Shown here: positions 1-5,511 of the stretch, piece after piece
Layout: the number at the start of each line of letters is the position of its first letter
Position numbering within the stretch: position 1 is the stretch's first letter
DNA from: CAZVRZ01 sp964629965
GTDB lineage: Bacteria; Chloroflexota; Anaerolineae; Anaerolineales; UBA4823
DNA length: 6,991 bases
Direction: 5' to 3'
Assembly: GCA_964629965.1 (NCBI GenBank)
Contig: CAZVRZ010000226.1
Coordinates: 1 to 6,991, forward strand
Notes under the pieces: model-generated
Told to the model about the DNA's origin: nothing
Database searches by the model: none
Seen by the model: only the letters and a program-made list of their open reading frames with translations
Program-made: the position numbers and the translations under genes

Positions 1-50
1 AGAGATAATGAGTTACCCCGAAGTATTTTGAGCACATTCCTTAGTTTCAT
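1..50 (-). CDS. Probable 5' end of a gene running off the left edge (unknown product)
   Basis: An ATG at 50-48 on the minus strand opens a frame that stays open to the window edge and encodes MKLRNVLKILRGNSLS. The product is not recognisable from 16 residues; the start is basic and hydrophobic. Support comes from what lies upstream. An AAGGA motif (complement of 59-63) sits 8 bases before the ATG, and a good TATAAT box with a 17-bp-spaced upstream element lies at 97-125, giving a leader of about 40 bases. A longer overlapping minus-strand frame (13-204) ends within the window and lacks family resemblance, so I prefer this start. Only upstream sequence beyond position 1 can settle it. Confidence 0.35.
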   Translation of the reverse strand, partial: MKLRNVLKILRGNSLS

Positions 51-96
51 GTTTCTGTTCCTTCTGGCGTTGAAAAGGCTCAACTTCCATAACTGT

Positions 97-125
97 ATTA
101 TACTCGCTGAACGAAGTGAAGTAAA
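97..125 (-). promoter_or_regulatory. Leftward sigma70-like promoter
   Basis: On the minus strand a perfect TATAAT (97-102) is preceded, after a 17-base spacer, by TTTACT (120-125), which matches 4 of 6 bases of the TTGACA consensus. It points left towards the AAGGA/ATG start at 50. The surrounding sequence is AT-rich relative to the rest of the window. Seen by eye only; no score was computed. Confidence 0.4.
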
Positions 126-239
126 AATAACACCCCCGCGGATCGAGGAAGATACCTGAAATCGCCAATATTGGATAAAATGGTGTTCTGTGCCCGTGAA
201 ACAAATCTCACCGCGAATGGAGGCTGAGCAAAGTACCCT

Positions 240-962
240 ATGGCTACCTGGATTGTACACCTGCGCCTGGCGGAGCGCCTGTTATCTACCATCGACGGAT
301 TGGATGCCGGTTGGTTCGCCACCGGCAACATTGCGCCCGATTCGGGCATCCCCGACGAGAAGTGGGAAAATTTCAACCCGCCGGTGGAGATCACCCATTT
401 TCGCAGCGGGGCTGGCGGCCAGCGCTGCGCGCACATGGATTTTTACCGCCGCTACCTGGCGCCGGTGAAGGCGGAGGATGACCCCGAGCGTTTCTCTTTC
501 TTGCTGGGCTATTTCTTCCACCTGGCGACGGACAACTTGTGGTATCGGCAGGTGGGCATTCCGACCAAGGAGCGTTTTGCTGCCCAATTTGCCGCCGATA
601 AGAACTTCATCTGGGAAGTGAAGCGCGATTGGTACGGGCTGGATTTCGAAACTGTGCGCGGCAATCCCGAGTCGATCTTCTGGCGGGTCTTCCTGGACTG
701 CGAATACACACAGGATTACCTGGATTTCCTGCCGCCGGAAGCCATCCAACGCAATATGGCGCACATCAAAGATTTCTACCGCAGGAGCGACGAGGAGATC
801 GAAGAACACTACATCCGCAGGCCGGGAATTTATCTCACGGCCGAAGAGATGGACCGCTTCGTGAGCGCGGGGGCAGAGCGGCTGCGCCGGGTGTACCGGT
901 TCTTATGGGAAGAGAAGATCGACCCGCCGCCGGACGGGTCTGCGCTGCTGGACTTCGACTAA
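240..962 (+). CDS. Zinc-dependent phospholipase C-like protein (PF00882-type)
   Basis: This 240-aa protein resembles the Zn_dep_PLPC family, small helical proteins related to the bacterial zinc phospholipase C/S1-P1 nuclease fold. The visible hallmarks are an N-terminal WIVHLRLAERLL segment (His7), GNIAPDSG at 29-36 (Asp34), PPVEITHF around 47-54 (His53), HMDFYRRYL at 65-73, and FLLGYFFHLATDNLW at 87-101 with His94 and Asp98 in the H-x3-D pattern expected of metal ligands. No signal peptide or membrane anchor is apparent, so it is probably cytoplasmic, unlike secreted phospholipases. Its substrate is unknown; members of this group are usually annotated only by family. The start at 240 gives the standard family N-terminus (MATWIVHL). 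A GGAGG at 219-223 is 16 bases away, further than usual. The gene converges on the CHAD gene, and their stop codons overlap (TAA at 960-962 against TAG at 961-959). Confidence 0.8.
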   Translation: MATWIVHLRLAERLLSTIDGLDAGWFATGNIAPDSGIPDEKWENFNPPVEITHFRSGAGGQRCAHMDFYRRYLAPVKAEDDPERFSFLLGYFFHLATDNLWYRQVGIPTKERFAAQFAADKNFIWEVKRDWYGLDFETVRGNPESIFWRVFLDCEYTQDYLDFLPPEAIQRNMAHIKDFYRRSDEEIEEHYIRRPGIYLTAEEMDRFVSAGAERLRRVYRFLWEEKIDPPPDGSALLDFD

Positions 963-2692
963 AACACAGAGACGGCGCGAGACAGTTCCTGGCGCAGCTC
1001 GGGGCGGTTGAAATGCTCCCAGGCCGCCGGGAAGGTGGTCAGCAGGCGGTGGCGCTCGGTGTGGTGATAGGCCAGGTAGCCGACCACCGGTTCCAGGTTG
1101 ATGCGCTGCTCGAGGGGCAGAGTTGGCAGGGTGGCATCCCATTCTTGCAAGAAACGGTTGATCACCTGGCAGGCGATTTCGGCGTCGTTGAGATCGCCCA
1201 GGTGGTCTTGCATGGTTTTCACCTCGTCGATGATGCCTTTGCTTTCGCTGCCCAGCACTTCGCGGAAGAATTCCAGCGTGTAGCGGAACTTCTTGAACTC
1301 GATGCGCAGGGCGTGCAGTTGGGGCAGGCTGGCGGTCTCCAGGATGGCGGCGTAGGCGCGCACCGCGCCCAGGCGGGCATAGATCATGGGCGGGGCCACA
1401 TCGCACACCCTGGCTGGCAGGGGCAGGCCCTGTTCGTCGATCAGGGCGGCCGCACCCTGGCCGGGGGTGTGCAGGAAGTTGTTGAAGCGGGTTTTGAAGT
1501 TCAGGTATTTTTCGCTGGCCAGGTGGGCGAGCAGGGTGAGGCGAGCGGCCTCGCGTTCGTCCTGGAACCCTGCCAGCAGCGGGGCCAGGCCCTCTTGCTG
1601 CCCGGCAGGCAGATTGGCGAGGTACAGGTGCGCTTTTTCCAGGAACACATCCAGGTCGCGCACGCGCCCCAACTGGCGCCCGGTGGTGCGCAGGCCGTTC
1701 AGGTGAGGCTTGAGCGCTTTGGGATCGAAGGCCGGGCCGAACACTTCGAAGGCGGCGCGCATGCGGCGGGTAGCGACGCGCATATCGTGCAGCGCTTCAA
1801 TGTCTTCTCCCAGCCGCGTGCCTTCTTCGTTTGCCAGCATCTGAGCAAACTGGAACAGCCAGGTTTTGCGCCCGGCTTCGGCGAAGGGGTCGTCTGCCAG
1901 CAGGCCGGGCTTCTCGAGTGGTTCGGGGAAGGAGATGGGCTGCGGCGATGGGGCGGAGGCGAGGTTGTCGGCGGGTAGAAGCGTAATATTTTGCGTCTCC
2001 ACGGGGGCCGCAAGCTCGGCGGGGGCAAGATCGGGAGCCGCCTGAGCTGGGTACAGCTCCTTTTGCGGCTCTACGGAGGCCGCAAGGTCGTTGGGAGCGG
2101 GTTGTCCCTTGCGTTTTTTGCGCTTTTTGTGCGGCTTGGAGGGATCCGCAAGGTTGGCGGGGGCAAGGTCAGGAGCCGCCTGAGCTGGGTACAGCTCCTT
2201 TTGCGTCTCCACGGGGGCCGCAAGGTCGTTGGGGGCGGGTTGTCCCTTGTGTTTTTTGCGCTTTTTGTGCGGCTTGGAGGAAGATGCAAGATCGGCGGGG
2301 GATGATAAGTCAGGAGATGATATTTCAGGAGAGGATATGTCGTTGCGAGGAGGGCGGTGTACTTCCCGCACCGACGAAGCAACCCCCTCGGAAGGAGGAG
2401 ATTGCTTCGCTTCCACAGGGCGCTCGCTCGCAATGACAGGGGTGGCTGGCACAGAGCACTCGCTGGCAATGGCAGGGGATGATGGGAAGATCTCCAGGCG
2501 GTGCAGGATGAACTGCTGCTTCCAGTAGCGCGAGCGGCTGGGTGAAAGCCCGCCCTGGCGGGACACCTCGAGCGTGGGCAGTCCCTGGCCGTACAGCAGC
2601 AGGGTATGAGCCCGGCGCTGTAAGATGGAGCTACCGCACTTCGCATAGTCGTGCAAGACGGCCTCTTCGGCCGCGGTCAGTAAACCGGTCAC
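959..2692 (-). CDS. CHAD domain protein with N-terminal helix-turn-helix and repeat-built linker
   Basis: This is a 577-aa, three-part protein. Residues 1-70 (LTAAEEAVL..., RRAHTLLLYGQGLPTLEVSR, then SRSRYWKQQFILHRLEIFP) resemble the homeodomain-like helix-turn-helix of transposases and regulators. Residues 71-265 form a low-complexity linker made of repeats and including Lys/Arg clusters (PHKKRKKHKG, PHKKRKKRKG). Residues 270-577 are a CHAD domain, shown by HDMRVATRRMRAAFEVF (302-318), GRVRDLDVF (342-350), LHALRIEFKKFRYTLEFF (459-476) and MQDHLGDLNDAEI (494-506). The conserved His and Arg/Lys residues are those that bind polyphosphate in studied CHAD proteins. It sits 27 bases downstream of ppk1, so a polyphosphate-binding or regulatory role is likely. 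The start is GTG at 2692-2690 with a weak AAGAG upstream; no ATG lies near. The frame upstream of the GTG is open back to the ppk1 stop codon, which is in the same frame. The HTH assignment is less sure than CHAD. Confidence 0.88.
   Translation of the reverse strand: MTGLLTAAEEAVLHDYAKCGSSILQRRAHTLLLYGQGLPTLEVSRQGGLSPSRSRYWKQQFILHRLEIFPSSPAIASECSVPATPVIASERPVEAKQSPPSEGVASSVREVHRPPRNDISSPEISSPDLSSPADLASSSKPHKKRKKHKGQPAPNDLAAPVETQKELYPAQAAPDLAPANLADPSKPHKKRKKRKGQPAPNDLAASVEPQKELYPAQAAPDLAPAELAAPVETQNITLLPADNLASAPSPQPISFPEPLEKPGLLADDPFAEAGRKTWLFQFAQMLANEEGTRLGEDIEALHDMRVATRRMRAAFEVFGPAFDPKALKPHLNGLRTTGRQLGRVRDLDVFLEKAHLYLANLPAGQQEGLAPLLAGFQDEREAARLTLLAHLASEKYLNFKTRFNNFLHTPGQGAAALIDEQGLPLPARVCDVAPPMIYARLGAVRAYAAILETASLPQLHALRIEFKKFRYTLEFFREVLGSESKGIIDEVKTMQDHLGDLNDAEIACQVINRFLQEWDATLPTLPLEQRINLEPVVGYLAYHHTERHRLLTTFPAAWEHFNRPELRQELSRAVSVF
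1994..2293 (-). repeat. 138-bp tandem repeat (2 copies plus a partial third) inside the CHAD gene
   Basis: Two 138-bp units (2156-2293 and 2018-2155) encode nearly identical 46-aa blocks, residues 134-179 and 180-225, followed by a partial third (ELAAPVET, ending near 1994). Each block contains SKPHKKRKK, KGQPAPNDLAA, VE(T/P)Q and KELYPAQAAPDLAPA. The few differences (Ser-Ser/Asp-Pro, His/Arg, Pro/Ser, Thr/Pro) suggest a fairly recent duplication. Each unit also contains a perfect 6-bp hairpin, GAGCTG-GGTA-CAGCTC (2044-2059 and 2182-2197), and a near-copy of the TTGCGTCTCTAC arm seen at the right end of the window (1991-2002, 2063-2074, 2201-2212). Confidence 0.92.
2294..2338 (-). repeat. 15-bp tandem repeat, three copies (SSP repeats of the CHAD linker)
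   Basis: Three 15-bp units encode ISSPE, ISSPD and LSSPA (residues 119-133). The first two differ at only two bases. It lies directly between the dispersed palindrome and the 138-bp tandem repeat. Confidence 0.8.
2338..2438 (-). repeat. Dispersed imperfect palindrome read in frame within the CHAD gene
   Basis: The roughly 100-bp element has inverted ends: TGTCGTTGCGAG at 2338-2349 and CTCGCAATGACA at 2427-2438, complementary over 12 bases with one mismatch. Internal AAGCAA/TTGCTTCG segments also face each other (about 2376-2410). Its translation includes VIASERPVEAKQS and ending RPPRNDI (residues 86-119), a peptide pattern I associate with intergenic palindromes of the TGTCATTGCGAG type that are common in environmental genomes. 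Here it keeps the CHAD frame open. A search of the rest of the genome for the same ends would confirm that it is dispersed. Confidence 0.75.
2405..2476 (-). repeat. 36-bp degenerate tandem duplication of the palindrome end
   Basis: Positions 2414-2440 and 2450-2476 match at 23 of 27 bases (CACAG-GC-CTCGCT-GCAATG-CAGG). They encode PAIASECSVPAT (residues 73-84) and PVIASERPVEAK (85-96). It appears that one end of the dispersed palindrome was duplicated in tandem within the gene. Confidence 0.7.
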
Positions 2693-2712
2693 GTGTATTT
2701 TTCTCTTTTCTG

Positions 2713-2726
2713 GCGCTGGTTAGCGC
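2713..2726 (-). other. Small perfect hairpin over the ppk1 stop codon
   Basis: A 5-bp stem (GCGCT/AGCGC) with a 4-base loop spans the last sense codons and the TAA stop of ppk1, about 20 bases before the CHAD start codon. There is no T-rich tract after it, so it does not look like an intrinsic terminator. It may be chance, or may influence coupling between the two genes. Confidence 0.3.
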
Positions 2727-4837
2727 TTGATACGCTGTTGTAAGAACCAATCCTGGCTGCTGAGCGGCTCTTCGCCGTCAGACGGGCGCAGGCGGGTGTA
2801 TGAGCCGTCTGGATTCATGCGTCGCGCTTGCAGGTTGTCTTTCAGATAGACCAGCAGGATGTTTTCGTAGATATGCTCGATCCACTTGGGGTTTTGCACG
2901 GGGAAGAGCACTTCCACGCGCCGGTCGATGTTGCGCGGCATGAGGTCGGCAGAACCCAGGTAGATCTCGGGCTTGCCGTCGTTGTAAAAGTAGTAGGCGC
3001 GGCTGTGTTCCAGGAAACGCCCCACCACGCTGGTGACGGTGATGTTTTCGCTGACGTCCGGGATGCCGGGACGCAGGCAGCACATGCCGCGCACCAGCAG
3101 ATCGATCTTGACGCCGGCCTGGGAGGCCTTGTACAGCAGCTCGATCATGGGGCCATCGACCACGGCGTTGACCTTGAAGATCAGGCGGCCGCTCTTGTGT
3201 TTGCGCTGGTGTTCGATCTCGCGCTGGATGAGCGCTTCCAGGCTGGTGCGCAGGTTGACCGGGGCGACGAACAGCTTGCGGTAATTGACCTTCTCGGAAT
3301 AGCCGGTCAGGTAATTGAACAGGTCGGTGGCGTCGCTGCCGATCTCTTCATCGCAGGTGAACATGCCCATGTCTTCGTAAAGCTGGGCGGTCACGGCGTT
3401 GTAATTGCCGGTTGCCAGGTGCAGGTAGCGGCGGATGCCGTCGCCTTCCTTGCGGATGACCAGGGCCACTTTGGAATGGGTCTTGAGCCCGAGCAGGCCA
3501 TAGACCACGTGTACCCCGGCCGCTTCCAGCTTGCGAGCCCAACCAATGTTGCTTTCTTCGTCAAAGCGCGCTTTCAGTTCCACCAGGACGGCCACCTGCT
3601 TGCCGTTCTCGGCTGCTTCCAGCAGCGCATCGACCACGGGGGGCTTGCGCCCGACGCGGTACAGGGTTTGCTTGATCGCCAGCACGTCCGGGTCGCAGGC
3701 GGCGGCGCGCAGGTATTCGACCACCGGGTTGAAGGAGTCGTAAGGATGGTGCAGCAAGATGTCGCCCGCCCGGATGGCCGCGAAGATGTCGCCGTTCAAG
3801 ATATGGTTCTCCAGGGTGCGGGCCACGGCAGGCACGAAGGGGGGATCTTTCAGGTCAAAGCGGTCGATGCCATACAGGGACATCAGGTCGCTCAGCCCCA
3901 GGGGGCCATCCAGGACGTAAATGTCGTTGCGATCCATCTCCAGGTTTTCGACCAGGATATTGCGGATGACGGCGGGCATGCCGGGGTTGACCGCCAGGCT
4001 GATGACCGAGCCGAAACGGCGCTGGCGGACAGATTGTTCCATCGTCTCCAGCAGGTCGGCGGCTTCTAATTCCTGGATTTCCAAATCTGCGTCGCGGATG
4101 ACGCGGAAAGGATGCACTTCCATCACTTTCAAACCGGGGAAGAAGGATTCGACGTAGGCGGCGATGACCTGATCTAACCAGACAAAGTAGTGGTTACGGG
4201 GCGTGGTGCCGTCTTTGCGGGCGCTGCCCGAAGAGCGCTTGATCGGCACCAGGCGCGGCAGGGTGTTGGGCACTTTGATGCGCACAAAGCGCTCCTTGCC
4301 TTGTTTGGTGCGCAGCGTGACCGCCAGGTTCAGGCTGAGGTTGGAGATGTGCGGGAAGGGATGCCCGGGATCGACCGCCAGGGGGGTGGTGACGGGGAAG
4401 ATCACATCCTCGAAGTACTTTTTAACCACTTCTTTTTGGCGGCTGGTGAGCTGGTTGTAATTCAACAGGTGGATGCCGGCTTCTTTGAGCAGGGGCAGCA
4501 GGCTGGTTTGCAGGCATTCCTGCGAGCGCATCAGGATATGGAGGGCTTTCTTGCGAATGGCGGCCAGTTGATCCGCCGGGGTCTGCCCATCGATGGACAG
4601 GCTGACGACGCCGCCCTCGTACTGTTTGCGCAGGCCCGAGACGCGCACCATAAAGAATTCGTCCATGTTCGAGCCCACAATGGAGACGAACTTGAGGCGT
4701 TCCAGCAGGCGCCGGTTGGGATCTTCGGCTTCTTCCAGCACACGGCGCTGGAATTCGAGCTGGCTGATCTCACGGCTGATGTAATATTTGGGATCATCCA
4801 GGCGGATGGTCGGATCGTCTTTGGCGTTGTCGGGCAT
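2720..4837 (-). CDS. ppk1: Polyphosphate kinase 1
   Basis: The product reversibly transfers the terminal phosphate of ATP to a growing inorganic polyphosphate chain. The 705-aa protein has the full usual length and all family landmarks: an N-terminal domain with SNMDEFFMVRVSGLR (56-70, ATP-binding region); the middle portion with VTTPLAVDPGHPFPHISNLSLNLA-type sequence around 149-172; DPDVLAIKQTLYRVG (382-396); the autophosphorylated His in GLKTHSK (His454); RRYLHLATGNYN (469-480); CCLRPGIPDVSENI (586-599); the second essential His in GRFLEHSR (His611); and SADLMPRNIDRRVEVLFPV (629-647). No key residue seems missing. The ATG at 4837-4835 has an AGGA about 7 bases upstream. It lies 14 bases downstream of the glutaredoxin-like gene and 27 upstream of the CHAD gene, so it is probably the middle gene of an operon. 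The enzyme is expected to be cytoplasmic or membrane-associated. Confidence 0.97.
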   Translation of the reverse strand: MPDNAKDDPTIRLDDPKYYISREISQLEFQRRVLEEAEDPNRRLLERLKFVSIVGSNMDEFFMVRVSGLRKQYEGGVVSLSIDGQTPADQLAAIRKKALHILMRSQECLQTSLLPLLKEAGIHLLNYNQLTSRQKEVVKKYFEDVIFPVTTPLAVDPGHPFPHISNLSLNLAVTLRTKQGKERFVRIKVPNTLPRLVPIKRSSGSARKDGTTPRNHYFVWLDQVIAAYVESFFPGLKVMEVHPFRVIRDADLEIQELEAADLLETMEQSVRQRRFGSVISLAVNPGMPAVIRNILVENLEMDRNDIYVLDGPLGLSDLMSLYGIDRFDLKDPPFVPAVARTLENHILNGDIFAAIRAGDILLHHPYDSFNPVVEYLRAAACDPDVLAIKQTLYRVGRKPPVVDALLEAAENGKQVAVLVELKARFDEESNIGWARKLEAAGVHVVYGLLGLKTHSKVALVIRKEGDGIRRYLHLATGNYNAVTAQLYEDMGMFTCDEEIGSDATDLFNYLTGYSEKVNYRKLFVAPVNLRTSLEALIQREIEHQRKHKSGRLIFKVNAVVDGPMIELLYKASQAGVKIDLLVRGMCCLRPGIPDVSENITVTSVVGRFLEHSRAYYFYNDGKPEIYLGSADLMPRNIDRRVEVLFPVQNPKWIEHIYENILLVYLKDNLQARRMNPDGSYTRLRPSDGEEPLSSQDWFLQQRIKR

Positions 4838-4851
4838 ATCAATCCTGTTGG

Positions 4852-5109
4852 TTAGAGGGATAAAGTGAGGCCAAGCTTGCGGGCCAGCTCCTGGTCCGAA
4901 GGCTCTACCAGGATCGAGCCGTCTGGCAGCACCAGGGTGGGCACGCTGCGATTGCCGCGGTTGTGCTGGCAGACGAACTTTTCCCCTTCGCGGTTGTGAT
5001 CGATGTTGATCGAGATGTAGGGGACCTGGTAGCGCTTAAGGAAGTTCAGCGTGCGCCGGCAGTCGCCGCACCATTCGGTCAGGTAAATGATCAGAGGGGT
5101 TTTCTCCAT
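4852..5109 (-). CDS. Glutaredoxin/mycoredoxin-like small thiol oxidoreductase
   Basis: This 85-aa protein has a thioredoxin fold of glutaredoxin size. It starts with a beta strand (LIIYL) leading to the redox motif WCGDCRR, with cysteines at 14 and 17. The cis-proline motif is SVPTLV (Pro57), and it ends with PDGSILVEPSDQELARKLGL, a C-terminal signature common in actinobacterial and Chloroflexota glutaredoxin-like proteins. An extra Cys47 lies mid-protein. A role in reducing protein or low-molecular-weight-thiol disulfides is inferred from the family; its partner is unknown. It is the first gene of the minus-strand unit with ppk1 and CHAD. The ATG at 5109-5107 has no clear Shine-Dalgarno sequence. 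The proposed promoter would start transcription only a few bases upstream, so the message may be leaderless. Confidence 0.88.
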   Translation of the reverse strand: MEKTPLIIYLTEWCGDCRRTLNFLKRYQVPYISINIDHNREGEKFVCQHNRGNRSVPTLVLPDGSILVEPSDQELARKLGLTLSL

Positions 5110-5112
5110 AAT

Positions 5113-5121
5113 TGATATAAT
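5113..5121 (+). promoter_or_regulatory. Extended -10 promoter for the monooxygenase/dehydrogenase pair
   Basis: TGATATAAT is a perfect TGnTATAAT extended -10 element, which can work without a good -35, and none is visible at the usual distance. Transcription would begin near 5128, giving a leader of about 75 bases before the strong ribosome binding site at 5192. It also forms part of a 5-bp inverted repeat, GATAT-AATG-ATATC (5114-5127). Confidence 0.45.
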
Positions 5122-5148
5122 GATATCTTAAATAAGAATAGTCGGCAA
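5120..5148 (-). promoter_or_regulatory. Leftward promoter for the glutaredoxin-ppk1-CHAD unit
   Basis: On the minus strand TTGCCG (5143-5148) and TATCAT (5120-5125) are separated by exactly 17 bases and match the sigma70 consensus at 4 and 5 of 6 positions. The -10 overlaps the rightward extended -10, so the two directions may exclude each other. Predicted initiation is within a few bases of the glutaredoxin ATG. Confidence 0.38.
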
Positions 5149-5191
5149 CCAGGACTTTCTTAAGGGGAACCACACCTTTTTGAAAAACGTC

Positions 5192-5197
5192 AGGAGG
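5192..5197 (+). promoter_or_regulatory. Strong ribosome binding site for the ABM monooxygenase
   Basis: A perfect AGGAGG lies 5 bases before the ATG at 5203 and fixes that start. Confidence 0.8.
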
Positions 5198-5202
5198 TTA
5201 GG

Positions 5203-5508
5203 ATGCTCATCGTTCATGTTCATGTGCACGTGAAAGCCGAGTGCGTGCAGGCTTTCAAGGCGGCCTCGCTCGAAAATGCCCGCAGCAGCGTGCTGGAGCC
5301 CGGCATCGCCCGCTTCGATGTCATCCAGCAGCACGATGACCCGGCGCGTTTTGTGCTGGTGGAGGTCTATAAGACTCCCGAGGCCCCCGCCCAGCATAAG
5401 GAAACGGCCCATTATCTCCAGTGGCGCGATGCGGTCGGCGAGATGATGGCCGAGCCGCGCAGCAGCGTGAAGTATGCCAACCTCTTCCCAGATGAGGCGG
5501 GTTGGTGA
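5203..5508 (+). CDS. Putative quinol monooxygenase / ABM-domain protein
   Basis: This 101-aa single-domain protein belongs to the antibiotic biosynthesis monooxygenase (ABM) family, whose small ferredoxin-like dimers act without cofactors, and resembles the YgiN and LsrG type. It begins with a beta strand (LIVHVHVHVKAE), then Asn25-Ala-Arg and SSVLEPGIARFDVIQ (28-42), DDPARFVLVEVYKTPEA (45-61), the HKETAHYLQWRDAV helix (65-78, His65, His70, Trp74) and AEPRSSVKYANLFP at the end. The substrate cannot be told from sequence; family members act on quinols, phosphorylated signal degradation products or polyketides. It is the first gene of a pair with the iron-type alcohol dehydrogenase, only 3 bases between stop and start, so the two probably act on the same compound. 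Known LsrG also works on a small carbonyl compound, but nothing else here suggests an AI-2 pathway. Confidence 0.85.
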   Translation: MLIVHVHVHVKAECVQAFKAASLENARSSVLEPGIARFDVIQQHDDPARFVLVEVYKTPEAPAQHKETAHYLQWRDAVGEMMAEPRSSVKYANLFPDEAGW

Positions 5509-5511
5509 GAG

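Noticed and set aside
70..104. Rightward promoter TTGAAA...TATTAT/TATACT upstream of the phospholipase-like gene
   Set aside because: The spacing between the boxes is 20 to 23 bases, too long, and the same bases make a better leftward TATAAT promoter.
282..809. Minus-strand open frame of 175 codons opposite the phospholipase-like gene
   Set aside because: The plus-strand frame has recognisable PF00882 motifs; the minus-strand frame has none.
629..1978. Long plus-strand open frame of 449 codons opposite the CHAD gene
   Set aside because: It lies antisense to a clear CHAD domain and overlaps the phospholipase-like gene. Its composition (Gln/Gly/Val-rich) is typical of the reverse complement of a GC-rich gene and it shows no family motifs.
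1991..2476. CRISPR-like array in the CHAD linker
   Set aside because: The repeats are of different lengths and types, directly adjoining or in-frame coding units, with no regular unique spacers and no cas genes.
2828..4069. Plus-strand open frame of 413 codons opposite ppk1
   Set aside because: It is a complementary-strand shadow of ppk1, which has all its catalytic motifs on the minus strand.
4190..4855. Plus-strand open frame of 221 codons opposite the start of ppk1
   Set aside because: Same reason: it is a shadow of the conserved N-terminal part of Ppk1.
5128..5202. Riboswitch or structured leader before the ABM gene
   Set aside because: Only very short inverted repeats such as TCTTA-AA-TAAGA are visible; no known riboswitch core could be recognised.
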